NCBI GenBank assembly: GCA_029233925.1
Contig: JARGOX010000022.1
Location: 39,644 to 103,643 of the forward strand
DNA from: Rhizobiaceae bacterium
GTDB lineage: Bacteria > Pseudomonadota > Alphaproteobacteria > Rhizobiales > Rhizobiaceae
Reading direction: 5' to 3'
Length of the DNA stretch: 64,000 bases
Position numbers and translations under genes: made by a program. Below are positions 26,936 through 35,511 of this stretch, piece after piece. A model generated the notes under the pieces. The model was not told the origin of the DNA. It saw nothing but the letters and a program-made list of their open reading frames with translations, and made no database searches. Each line of letters begins with the position of its first letter. Positions within the stretch are counted from its first letter, which is position 1.

Positions 26936-28144
26936 CTAGGCGATCGGGTCCATATCCATGGTCAGATGCAGGGCCGTGTCCGTATAGGGATTGGCACGCG
27001 CAACATCCTCATCCAGTTCAATCCCAAGGCCGGGTTCTACGGAGGGAATGACGTAGCCGTCCTGCCATTCTATCGGGGTCTTGAGAATTTCCGCCTGAAA
27101 ACCATCCCACTTCTGGATGCTTTCGAGAATCAGGAAATTTGGCGTGCAGGTGGCCAACTGGATATTGGCGGCGCCAACAACCGGGCCGCAATAGAGATGC
27201 GGTGCAATCTGGGCGTAGCGGCTTTCTGCCATGGCCGCAATTTTCTTGGCTTCCAGCAGGCCGCCTACCCGGCCGAGATTCATCTGCAGGATGGACGCCG
27301 CTCCACAATCGAGCACACGCGCGAACTCGTATTTGGTGCAAAGGCGCTCACCGGTTGAGATCGGTATCGAGGTGAAGCGTGCAACCTCTGCCATCTGTTC
27401 GGGCATTTCCGGAGGAACGGGTTCCTCGAACCACAATGGATCATAGGCCTCCAAGCGTCGTGCCATGCGTTTGGCACCGGATACGGTGAATTGCCCATGG
27501 GTTCCAAACAAAAGGTCGGCCCGTGTTCCGACGGCCTGCCTGATCTGTTTGCAGAAAAGCACGGAGCGTTCCAGATCCTCCATGCGCGGCTGGTGCCCGT
27601 CGTAAACGGTGTAGGGACCGGCCGGATCGAACTTGATGGCGGTAAAACCCTGGTCGACCCAATGAAGGGCGACCTCTGCGGCGATATCGGGATCATTGTA
27701 GACATTGGGCCTATCCGGGTCAGGATAAACATGTTCATCTCCCGGCGGATAGAGATAGGTATAGCTGCGCAAACGCTCATGGACCTTGCCACCCAGCAAT
27801 TCATAGACCGGTTTGCCGGCTGCCTTGCCGATGATGTCCCAGCAGGCCATTTCCAGACCGCTCAGGACGCCCATGACCGTGACATCAGGGCGCAGGGTGT
27901 AGCCGGCGCCATAGGTGCGCCGCCAGAGCCGCTCGATATGGTGTGGATCCTGTCCTTCGAAGATGCGTGCAAACACGTCTTCTGCCATTTGTGCGACAAG
28001 ATGCGGGCCGAATGTGGCGCTGTATATTTCGCCCACGCCGATAAGGCCGCAAGAGGTGCGCAACTGGACAAAGATGAAATAGCGTCCGCCACGCGATGGC
28101 GGCGGATTGGCCACAACAAATGTTTCTATGGATTGAAGCTTCAT
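26936..28144 (-). CDS. Mandelate racemase/muconate lactonizing enzyme family protein
   Basis: 402 residues of the enolase superfamily, probably a sugar-acid dehydratase. N-terminal capping domain, then the barrel with Lys171 (AIKFDP), Glu240/Glu241 (WFEEPVPPE), Glu266 (STGERL) and His316 (IAPHLYCG). The segment that usually supplies the first metal ligand reads LLFGTHGQF: the expected Asp is Gly214, followed by His216. This resembles the DxHGR site of galactonate/gluconate dehydratases with the Asp lost. The downstream neighbour is a HIBADH-family reductase, the upstream neighbour a GMC oxidoreductase. Confidence 0.87.
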   Translation of the reverse strand: MKLQSIETFVVANPPPSRGGRYFIFVQLRTSCGLIGVGEIYSATFGPHLVAQMAEDVFARIFEGQDPHHIERLWRRTYGAGYTLRPDVTVMGVLSGLEMACWDIIGKAAGKPVYELLGGKVHERLRSYTYLYPPGDEHVYPDPDRPNVYNDPDIAAEVALHWVDQGFTAIKFDPAGPYTVYDGHQPRMEDLERSVLFCKQIRQAVGTRADLLFGTHGQFTVSGAKRMARRLEAYDPLWFEEPVPPEMPEQMAEVARFTSIPISTGERLCTKYEFARVLDCGAASILQMNLGRVGGLLEAKKIAAMAESRYAQIAPHLYCGPVVGAANIQLATCTPNFLILESIQKWDGFQAEILKTPIEWQDGYVIPSVEPGLGIELDEDVARANPYTDTALHLTMDMDPIA

Positions 28145-28203
28145 GGTGACATCTCTTTGAAGGAGGAGTGACCGCGCTGTTGCAGCCGATGGTTCGTCAT
28201 GAT

Positions 28204-29835
28204 TCAGCGTCCGCTTGCTTTAAGGTCCTCAATGATCATATCTGCGCCCTTTTGCGCCAGCATGATCGTCGGGCCATTGGTATTGCCGGAAGTCACATTG
28301 GGGAAAGCCGAGGCATCAATGACTCGCAATCCTTCAATGCCGTGCACCCGCAGTCGTGCATCGAGCACCGCGTTCTGTGGTCCTGTTCCCATCCGGCAGG
28401 TGCAGGTCGGGTGATAGACCGTGGCGCTGCGCTCCCTGAAATCCTGCAGTGCTTCGGCATCATTCATGGTGGCGGGATCGGGTTGCCTTCGGGTCTTGAT
28501 CAGGCCCTGCATCGCCGGAGTATCAATCAGCGAGCGCAGCAGGTGGACGCCGCGCAGGACGGAATTCCTGTCTTCTTCGCTCGACAGGGAGTTGGGCTTG
28601 ATCAGGGGTGGCTCGTGGATGTCGGGTGATGCGATATCAATGCGTCCGCGGCTCGTCGGGCGGCTCGGCTGAAAGGAGAGGATGAAGCCTGGCTCCGGGC
28701 CGACCTTCGGCGGCGTGTCCACTCCGGTCGAATAGGTCACCGGGTTGCAGTAAATCTGCATGTCAGGCTGAGGTATATCAGGAGATGATCGGATAAAGCC
28801 GCCACACTGGTTGACGCTGAGACTGAACAGTCCGCGGCGTGTAAATGCGTATTGGAATGCGGCGGCCATGCGCCCCTGCAAGCGGCCCAATTGGCTGTTG
28901 ATTGTCGGTTGCGTGCAATCATAAAGATAGCTGACAGCCAGATGGTCCTGCAAACCACCGCCGACTTCCGGCAGATCACAAAGAACATCAATGCCATGAT
29001 CGCCAAGCAGGGCGGCCGGACCAAGGCCGGAGTGCTGCAGCAGCTTGGGCGAATTGATTGTTCCGCCACTGACGATAATTTCCCGTCTGGCCAGGGCTTG
29101 CCGTGATTGATCGCCCTGCCTGTAGGAAACTGCTGTGGCTTTGCTGCCTTCGAACAGCAATCGCTCCACAATCGCATGGGTTACAAGCCGCAGATTGCCG
29201 CGCCGCAGGGCCGGACGCAGGAATGCATCGGCGGATGAACAGCGCCAGCCATTGCGTGTCGTGTTGTGGTAAATGCTCAGGCCTTCGGGATTGGCCCCAT
29301 TGAGATCATCTGTCATCGGCCAGCCGGCCTGGGTTCCGGCCTCAAGGAAGCGTGCTGTCACCTTGTGGGCCTGGTCTGCTTCGTTGGTGACCCACAGGGG
29401 TCCATTGCCTGTGAAGACCTTTTGGCCCTTCTCGCGTCGCACTTTTGTCTCCGTGCGCTCAAAGACCGGACGGACGGAATTCCAGTTCCAGCCGGTTGCG
29501 CCCGATGCGGCCCAATCATCAAAATCATGGGGCAATCCGCGGCAATAGACCATGGCGTTGATGGAACTGGAACCACCCAGAACACGTCCGCGCGGCCAAT
29601 AGGCTATTCGGTTGTTGAGACCTGCATCCGGCTGAGCATTGTAGCGCCAGTTCACAGAAGGATTTTGATAGGTAAAGGCATAACCGATGGGCACACGGAT
29701 GGACAATTTGCGGTCCGAGCCCCCGGCTTCCAGCAGCAGCACCTTTTGACGACCGTCTTGCGACAGCCGGTTGGCCAAAACGCAGCCCGCTGACCCGGCA
29801 CCGACGATAATGAAATCATATTCTTCAACAGTCAT
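28204..29835 (-). CDS. GMC family FAD-dependent oxidoreductase (choline dehydrogenase-like)
   Basis: 543 residues. FAD-binding GAGSAG (residues 12-17) with Glu36 for the ribose, GMC signature 1 [15 protein letters not shown], signature 2 [16 protein letters not shown], and the C-terminal active-site region [10 protein letters not shown] with VIDASAFP and NTNGPT. It should oxidise a primary or secondary alcohol in the cytoplasm. It heads the minus-strand set GMC - MR-family - HIBADH-family, 59 bases before the MR-family gene. Substrate unknown; choline is not specifically indicated. Confidence 0.9.
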   Translation of the reverse strand: MTVEEYDFIIVGAGSAGCVLANRLSQDGRQKVLLLEAGGSDRKLSIRVPIGYAFTYQNPSVNWRYNAQPDAGLNNRIAYWPRGRVLGGSSSINAMVYCRGLPHDFDDWAASGATGWNWNSVRPVFERTETKVRREKGQKVFTGNGPLWVTNEADQAHKVTARFLEAGTQAGWPMTDDLNGANPEGLSIYHNTTRNGWRCSSADAFLRPALRRGNLRLVTHAIVERLLFEGSKATAVSYRQGDQSRQALARREIIVSGGTINSPKLLQHSGLGPAALLGDHGIDVLCDLPEVGGGLQDHLAVSYLYDCTQPTINSQLGRLQGRMAAAFQYAFTRRGLFSLSVNQCGGFIRSSPDIPQPDMQIYCNPVTYSTGVDTPPKVGPEPGFILSFQPSRPTSRGRIDIASPDIHEPPLIKPNSLSSEEDRNSVLRGVHLLRSLIDTPAMQGLIKTRRQPDPATMNDAEALQDFRERSATVYHPTCTCRMGTGPQNAVLDARLRVHGIEGLRVIDASAFPNVTSGNTNGPTIMLAQKGADMIIEDLKASGR

Positions 29836-30087
29836 GCGCGTTCCATCTTTTCAGGTGTATTGATACGCATAGGAGAGGGAACAGATAAAGCCTTTTCCCT
29901 TGGGTGACACAGATATTTGCGGGTATCCGGCACTATGGGCAGACAGGTGCGTATCAGGCTCGTTGTGATGCAATATTCATTTTCGCACCACTGCGTCGTA
30001 GGGAAGCGCTGACTGCCTCCCCAAGGGTAACTGCCACACACAGGTATATGTTGATTTACGCCTTGCCAGATTGTGTTACCGGTCGCT

Positions 30088-31422
30088 ATGCAGGGCGTGC
30101 ACTGTGCGGTGGAAGGATCATCTTTGGAACGATCAGGATTCTTGAGCAATTTTTTCTGGACCCATCTTCATCGCAGTGATGCCTGTGCAAATTTCCGCTG
30201 GGCAGCGGCTCTTTTCATCATGCTGGCTGTTTTTCCGGGAATCGGCAGTGCCGGAACCGGGTGGCTGGTTGCCATCTGTATTTCCAGCCTGGGTTACTGG
30301 ATATTCGACCCGCAATGCCGCAGACTCATTCAACACGAACAAATTCTTGCTGGGGTGTGTACAGTTTATTTTCTGATCATGGCGGGCCTGGCCGCTTTCC
30401 ATGGACCGCTGCCCGGGCAAGAGATCGGCTGGGGAAGCGTTCTTTCCAACCTGCCATTTCTTTTCCTTGTTTTTATCCTGCCGGTCTTGCGGCTGGCGGC
30501 GCAACCGGGATGGATAGGGTTGCTTTTCGCCGGCAATGCCTGCGGTGGTATCCTGGCCGCATTGATCATTTTGATTGCCGGCCACTATGCCCCGGACCAT
30601 GCAAGAACTGCTTTCAGCGGCAATGAGTTGATACTTGCGCTGGGAGCGATGGTGTCGGGGCTATTGAGCATTCACGGCCTTTTGTTTTTCAAAGGCCCGA
30701 TGCGCGGCCTCATGGCCCTGGGTGCTCTGGCCGCATTGTTTGCCTTGCTCAGTTCGGGCAGCCGTGGTCCACTTCTTTCCTATGGCGCCACGTTGGCCCT
30801 CTACGCGATGGTGATGGGGTGGCGCTATTTCGGTTTCGCCTTCATGACCAAACGTGCAGTGATTTGCGGCCTTTTGATCGCAGCATTCAGTGTGACGATG
30901 ATCCGAACCGATCCGGAATTGTCGGGACGGGTCGAGCTTGTCGTTGAAAGGCTGGAAAATCCGTCGGGGCCTGATGTGGCCGAGGACAGTATCCTGATGC
31001 GGATTGCTCTTTACAAGGCCGGTCTGCATGCCTTTGCGCAGCGGCCCTTGACGGGATATGGCCGTCAGAATGTGATCGCTGTGGTCTCCAGATTCGATCC
31101 TCAACGCGCATCGCAATTTCCCTATACCCACCTGCACAATGGTTATTTGACAGACATGGTTGCATCCGGATTGCCGGGGCTGCTGTCGCTTCTGGCCGTT
31201 TTACTGGTGCCGCTCTATGCGCTGCGCAATGCCCAGCCGGTGGTGTTTGGCGGGGTTGTGTGTCTGTCATTGTCCTATCTGTTTTATGGTATGACCAATC
31301 TTTTGTTCTACCATGACACGGCCAATTTCCTGTTTTTGGGGATGCTTGCCGTATTCAGCACACTTTCGAACCTGCCGGAATTGCCCAGCAAGAACGAGAT
31401 TACGACTTCGACACAACGTTGA
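30088..31422 (+). CDS. O-antigen ligase/polymerase family membrane protein (Wzy_C)
   Basis: 444 residues with about eleven hydrophobic helices. A Wzy_C-type region lies near the middle (LLSSGSRGPLLSYGATL) and is followed by the periplasmic loop with GLHAFAQRPLTGYGRQN and YTHLHNGYLTDMVASGLPG, the arginine/histidine pattern of WaaL and Wzy proteins. Start uncertain: GTG 30073, ATG 30088 and a TTG near 30124 preceded by GGAAGG are all possible. It would polymerise a glycan or ligate it to lipid A core at the periplasmic face. It ends 23 bases inside the opposing phosphoglycosyl transferase gene. Confidence 0.85.
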   Translation: MQGVHCAVEGSSLERSGFLSNFFWTHLHRSDACANFRWAAALFIMLAVFPGIGSAGTGWLVAICISSLGYWIFDPQCRRLIQHEQILAGVCTVYFLIMAGLAAFHGPLPGQEIGWGSVLSNLPFLFLVFILPVLRLAAQPGWIGLLFAGNACGGILAALIILIAGHYAPDHARTAFSGNELILALGAMVSGLLSIHGLLFFKGPMRGLMALGALAALFALLSSGSRGPLLSYGATLALYAMVMGWRYFGFAFMTKRAVICGLLIAAFSVTMIRTDPELSGRVELVVERLENPSGPDVAEDSILMRIALYKAGLHAFAQRPLTGYGRQNVIAVVSRFDPQRASQFPYTHLHNGYLTDMVASGLPGLLSLLAVLLVPLYALRNAQPVVFGGVVCLSLSYLFYGMTNLLFYHDTANFLFLGMLAVFSTLSNLPELPSKNEITTSTQR

Positions 31423-31942
31423 TGATCGTTGCAGCGCAGATGCGCAGATCAAACAGCAGCGACTGTTTTTTCATATAGGCGTGATCGCAAAGCGCCAATT
31501 CTGCCGGACGAGACATGTCGATACCGCGTATCTGGGCAAGGCCGGTAATGCCGGGCCTGATGCGAAATACATCGTGCTTGCGGCGCTCTTCAATGACCTG
31601 ATGCTGGCCAGGCAGGCAGGGGCGAGGGCCAACCAGGCTCATGTCGCCGCGCAGCACATTGAACGCCTGGGGCAATTCATCGAGCTTTGTCCTGCGGATC
31701 AATCTGCCTATGCGTGTGAACTGGTCGGCTGAGATCTCGTGGGTTCCCAACAGAGGCGTGCCGCGCCGCATCGAACGCAACTTCCACATGGTGAAAGGCC
31801 TTTGGTTACGCCCGAGCCTGATCTGGCAATAGAGTGGATTGCCGGCGGTTTCCAAACGGATCAGCAATGCCAGCAGAGCAATCAGGGGCCACAGCAGCAA
31901 CAGCGCGAGGGCTGCCACGATGATGTCAATGAGCCTTTTCAC
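31400..31942 (-). CDS. Initiating phosphoglycosyl transferase (bacterial sugar transferase, PglC/WbaP catalytic type)
   Basis: 180 residues from GTG at 31942, with AGGAAGG just upstream. One N-terminal re-entrant/membrane helix (VKRLIDIIVAALALLLL), then the conserved KLRSM, TKLDELPQ, SLVGPRP and RPGITGLAQI motifs of the monotopic phosphoglycosyl transferases. Small PglC-like size without the WbaP N-terminal domain. It transfers a sugar phosphate to undecaprenyl phosphate to begin a glycan. It overlaps the end of the upstream GT4 gene by 17 bases. Confidence 0.9.
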   Translation of the reverse strand: MKRLIDIIVAALALLLLWPLIALLALLIRLETAGNPLYCQIRLGRNQRPFTMWKLRSMRRGTPLLGTHEISADQFTRIGRLIRRTKLDELPQAFNVLRGDMSLVGPRPCLPGQHQVIEERRKHDVFRIRPGITGLAQIRGIDMSRPAELALCDHAYMKKQSLLFDLRICAATIINVVSKS

Positions 31943-33047
31943 AGAGCACCTTCCTGTAAAGATCGAGATAACGATCACCCATGGTCGCGGCCTGGAACTC
32001 CTTGTCGAACCGCATGCGTGCAGCGCTGCCGAATTGAAGACGCAAGCTGGCGTCACCGTCCAGCTTGTTGACCGCATGGGCCAGGGAACGCGGATCATTG
32101 GGCGGGACCACAAGCCCGGTGACATTGTCCAGATTGACGAAGCTGGTACCTGTGCCAATCTCACAGCTGATCATCGGCTTGCCCATCATGGCTGCCTCCA
32201 TCAGCGACAATCCATAAGCCTCAGAACGCTTGTTTGAAGGGAATATAAAACCGGCGCAAAGGCTGAGCAGTGCAATCTTGTCCTCCTCATCAATCGATCC
32301 GACAAAATGAACATTGTCCCGTCCAAGCCTTTGCTTGGTCGAAATCAGTTCGGCCTCGCTGGGGCCGGCACCGGCAATGACGAAATTGGCCGCGGTTTGC
32401 CCTGCTGCTTCAAGCAGAATGTTCAAACCCTTGTAATGACGCAGCACTCCGACAAACAGAAAAAATCTGTTGCCCAGGCGCTGCTGCCAGAGCTGCATGC
32501 GCGCTTGTGAAGCTTGAGGATAGGATGCCGGATCCAGACCAAGAGGGATGACCCGGGTCTTGTCAATAAAACGTGGCAGAACCGCGCTCGAGGCCAGATA
32601 GTTTTCAGATGTAGGCACGATGGCATCGACACTGGACAAAAACCTGTTCCTCAACGGTGCATAGCAGGCCTCAAGAACCGGGTTTGCCAGAGCGTCGGCA
32701 TGGTAGGTCACGATGGTTGGTTTACCCGTGTTTGCCATGAAATACATCATGTCCATGAACGGCCAGGGGAAATGCAGGTGTATCAGATCGGATTCAGCGG
32801 CCAGATGTTTTAACGTGCCAAGGCAGTTGAAGGATATATCCGTCGATGAAATTGCCAGGTGCCTTTTGGCCTGATGCACAGTCTGACCATTGAAATGCAT
32901 TGCGTCGTCATGGGGATTGTCACTCAGAGTGAGAATCTGGTGCACAGCACCGCCTGTAGCCGTTGTCTCGGCAATGGCGTTGATGGAGCGTTCCACACCA
33001 CCGAATGTGTCGGGCCAATAGGTTTTGAAAAAGTGCAAAATGCGCAT
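31926..33047 (-). CDS. Glycosyltransferase family 4
   Basis: 373 residues starting MRILHFFKTYWPDTFGGVER at 33047; a longer in-frame start at 33101 lacks family support. GT-B fold with the N-terminal GGVE motif, the acceptor segment TYHADALANP, and the C-terminal nucleotide-sugar site with the E-x7-E pattern EAYGLSLMEA. Cytoplasmic, probably the second sugar-adding enzyme because it is coupled to the phosphoglycosyl transferase gene. Sugar specificity unknown. Confidence 0.9.
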   Translation of the reverse strand: MRILHFFKTYWPDTFGGVERSINAIAETTATGGAVHQILTLSDNPHDDAMHFNGQTVHQAKRHLAISSTDISFNCLGTLKHLAAESDLIHLHFPWPFMDMMYFMANTGKPTIVTYHADALANPVLEACYAPLRNRFLSSVDAIVPTSENYLASSAVLPRFIDKTRVIPLGLDPASYPQASQARMQLWQQRLGNRFFLFVGVLRHYKGLNILLEAAGQTAANFVIAGAGPSEAELISTKQRLGRDNVHFVGSIDEEDKIALLSLCAGFIFPSNKRSEAYGLSLMEAAMMGKPMISCEIGTGTSFVNLDNVTGLVVPPNDPRSLAHAVNKLDGDASLRLQFGSAARMRFDKEFQAATMGDRYLDLYRKVLCEKAH

Positions 33048-33331
33048 GTGGTTCTCTGGAGCCCTGATGGACAAGCCAAGCCTGCTCCATTCATTTGTCA
33101 AACCGACCTTATACGCCGCCAGTGAGTTGGTGAAACCCCGAAATGCATTCGGTTCCGGTCTGCAGGGGCAGGTTCAGGTGTGTGGATCGGTTTAAATGGT
33201 TGGTTCCTTCCACTTGCACAAAGGCGTTGAGGCTGGTAGCTGAAAACACCTTGTGCGCGCAGGAATTTTGATGATCGTCATGTCGAAACAACAAGTTTCC
33301 GACACGTTTGCCTTTTTCAGGAGGCGATGAA

Positions 33332-34288
33332 ATGGAGCCGTCACTCCCTGATCATGTCGTGATTACGCCTGTTTTTGAAGACAGTGAGGCTGCCGGACAG
33401 ATGTTTCACGCTCTGTCGGCGGCGATCGGATCGAATGTTTTTGTCATTGCAGTGGACGATGGTTCGGTTTCGCAGCCGTTGCATCAGGGCAGTATCGGCA
33501 AGGCAGGTCTCGACGGGATTGTCATTCGTCTGAAAAGAAATGTCGGGCACCAGAGAGCCATTGCAGTCGGTCTTGGTTATGCGGCCGAGCATTTTCCCGA
33601 AGCAACAACCATTGTCATGGATTGTGATGGCGAGGACCTGCCTGAACAGATAGAGGATCTGTTGACAGGCCTTTCAAAACCCCGGGTTGATGTTGTTGTC
33701 GCCCGGCGCAAAAAACGGCTTGAGACGACGAGCTTCAAGATTTTCTATTTTTTCTACAGGCATCTCTTCCGGCTTTTGACCGGGCGCAAAATCAGCTTCG
33801 GCAATTTCATGGTTCTCAGTCCGTTTGCGGTCAAGCGTCTGGTGGCCATGTCAGAATTGTGGATTCATGTGGCTGGCTGCCTTCTCGTTTCGAAATTGCG
33901 TATCCACCACATTTCGCTCGACCGCGGTCCACGTTATGCGGGTCAAAGCAAGATGAATTTCCATGGGCTTGTCCTGCATGGATTTCGCGCTTTCATGATC
34001 TTTGCGGAAGATGTGCTGGTGCGCGTGGGTGTGGCCTGTGCATCCATCGCGGCCTTGTCAATTATGGGCATATCACTATCCATTTTGCTGAAGTCGGCAG
34101 GAATGGCGTCGCCAGGCTGGTTTTCCATGGCGCTTGGAATTCTCGTGCTGGTCCTGATACAGACGGGAACCCTGATCCTGATGACCCTGATGTTGACCGG
34201 CATCGTGCGCAATGGCATTTCGGTGTCCATCAACTATTTGGATTTTATTGATGAAGTCTGTCCTGCTGAACGCCCGGACAACGTTTGA
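33332..34288 (+). CDS. Polyprenyl-phosphate glycosyltransferase, GT2 (GtrB/DPM1-like)
   Basis: 318 residues from ATG 33332 after a strong CAGGAGG site. GT-A catalytic domain with VDDGS, RNVGHQRAIAVGLGYA and MDCDGEDLPE (metal-binding DxD-type), then two C-terminal helices from about residue 230, the GtrB layout. It should load a sugar onto undecaprenyl phosphate for flipping by the GtrA-like protein encoded directly downstream (38-base overlap). Confidence 0.9.
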   Translation: MEPSLPDHVVITPVFEDSEAAGQMFHALSAAIGSNVFVIAVDDGSVSQPLHQGSIGKAGLDGIVIRLKRNVGHQRAIAVGLGYAAEHFPEATTIVMDCDGEDLPEQIEDLLTGLSKPRVDVVVARRKKRLETTSFKIFYFFYRHLFRLLTGRKISFGNFMVLSPFAVKRLVAMSELWIHVAGCLLVSKLRIHHISLDRGPRYAGQSKMNFHGLVLHGFRAFMIFAEDVLVRVGVACASIAALSIMGISLSILLKSAGMASPGWFSMALGILVLVLIQTGTLILMTLMLTGIVRNGISVSINYLDFIDEVCPAERPDNV

Positions 34289-34673
34289 CCAGTTGCGAAG
34301 GGGTGAATTCATTCGCTTTGTGGCCAATGGTCTTGTGGCGACGGCAGTTCACTACAGCGTGCTTTATGCCGGCGTGGTGATTTTCGGCCTGGAATCGGTT
34401 GCCCTGGCAAGTGTGATGGGCGCGGCAGTCGGCATCTGCAGTTCGTTTCTGGGTAACTATTTTTTCGTGTTTCAAAATCACTCACGGCCGCTTCTGGGAC
34501 GGGTGATACCCTTCGTCACGCTCTATGCTTTTATGCTCTTCATGCACGGGACTTTCATGCTCATCTGGTCGGACTGGTTGGGGCTGGATTTCAGACCTGG
34601 TTTCCTGATTGCAACAGCCCTGCAGACCGGCTTCAGCTATCTCGCAAACCGCACCCTGGTATTTGCCAAATGA
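34251..34673 (+). CDS. GtrA family membrane protein
   Basis: 140 residues, four predicted helices. The first conserved block EFIRFVANGLVATAVHYSVLY and the ending GFSYLANRTLVF are typical of GtrA. Presumed flippase of undecaprenyl-phosphate sugar made by the upstream GT2. Begins inside the GT2 gene and ends with an ATGA overlap onto the next gene. Confidence 0.9.
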   Translation: MKSVLLNARTTFDQLRRGEFIRFVANGLVATAVHYSVLYAGVVIFGLESVALASVMGAAVGICSSFLGNYFFVFQNHSRPLLGRVIPFVTLYAFMLFMHGTFMLIWSDWLGLDFRPGFLIATALQTGFSYLANRTLVFAK

Positions 34674-35269
34674 AATATATCTATGCCCTGGCCTGCACGG
34701 CGATATTCATTATTGTGTTGATTTCGATCTACCTGATTCACATCAATTATTTTGGCGTTGACGTTGTCCTGTATAGCGCGCTTGGCGACGCGGCCATTGC
34801 CCTTGTGGTGGCGGGTTTGCTGTTTCTTGTCACTTTTCGTGTGACGCCAGTTTTCAACGGTTTTGAAAAGACATTGGTATTGCTGATCTGGCTGCTGGGT
34901 GGCTACGCGTTTGCAATATCCATTCCGACCGTGCTGGACCGATCGTTGTCGTTTTACATATTGGAAAAACTCCAACAACGCGGCGGCGGCATCCGGGAAT
35001 CGTCCATGTCGGATGTCTTCATTCATGAATATATACCGGAGTTTCGACTGGTTGACGTGCGTTTGACCGAGCAGTTGGAATCGGGAAGCGTCGTCATTGA
35101 GGACGGCTGTGTGAGATTGACTGAAAAGGGGCAAAGGCTGGCATCTTTCAGCCATTATTTTCGACGTCACTTTTTGCCGAAAAGGCGCCTGCTTGGCGGC
35201 CAGTATAGCGATGATCTGGTTGATCCGTTCAAGCAGGACGACGCCGTTGAGCGTGGTTATGAATGCTGA
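34670..35269 (+). CDS. Uncharacterised membrane protein in the GtrB/GtrA operon
   Basis: 199 residues, not recognised. Three hydrophobic helices near residues 5-27, 33-56 and 68-87 (LLFLVTF, LVLLIWLLGGYAFAI), then a polar domain of about 100 residues with YILEKLQQRGGGI and a basic segment FRRHFLPKRR. It is coupled to GtrA by ATGA. The position between a GtrA flippase and a GT-C-like gene suggests a role as a partner subunit in a glycan decoration system. Confidence 0.75.
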   Translation: MKYIYALACTAIFIIVLISIYLIHINYFGVDVVLYSALGDAAIALVVAGLLFLVTFRVTPVFNGFEKTLVLLIWLLGGYAFAISIPTVLDRSLSFYILEKLQQRGGGIRESSMSDVFIHEYIPEFRLVDVRLTEQLESGSVVIEDGCVRLTEKGQRLASFSHYFRRHFLPKRRLLGGQYSDDLVDPFKQDDAVERGYEC

Positions 35270-35511
35270 TGGGGGAAGCAGCAGATTGGAAGCTGGTTGT
35301 TGCGTTTCCGACGCCAGAGCAACTGTTTGCAGCGGTGCATAGAGTTTTAGTCAGGTGTCAGCACATCGAATGCCATTTTTTCAGGCCCCGTTTCAGCTTT
35401 GCTGGGCGGATAAAATCGCTATCAATATTCCAGCCGGCGCGTCAGGATGATCGATCCAGTCCGGGTATTAACGTTGACTTTCGTAAGTCTGCTGATTGGG
35501 GCATGCAATAA
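35263..35511 (+). CDS. Small ORF between membrane protein and GT-C-like genes
   Basis: 82 codons that exactly fill the 242-base space, overlapping the previous stop by 7 bases and ending one base before the next start (TTG 35512). No recognisable motif, no membrane helix, several Cys/His. The fit to the operon argues for translation; the amino acid composition does not look strongly protein-like. May be spurious. Confidence 0.3.
   Translation: MLMGEAADWKLVVAFPTPEQLFAAVHRVLVRCQHIECHFFRPRFSFAGRIKSLSIFQPARQDDRSSPGINVDFRKSADWGMQ

Noticed and set aside
31943..32164. N-terminal extension of the phosphoglycosyl transferase
   Set aside because: It lies entirely inside the GT4 gene in another frame and shows no membrane helix; GTG 31942 has a good ribosome site.
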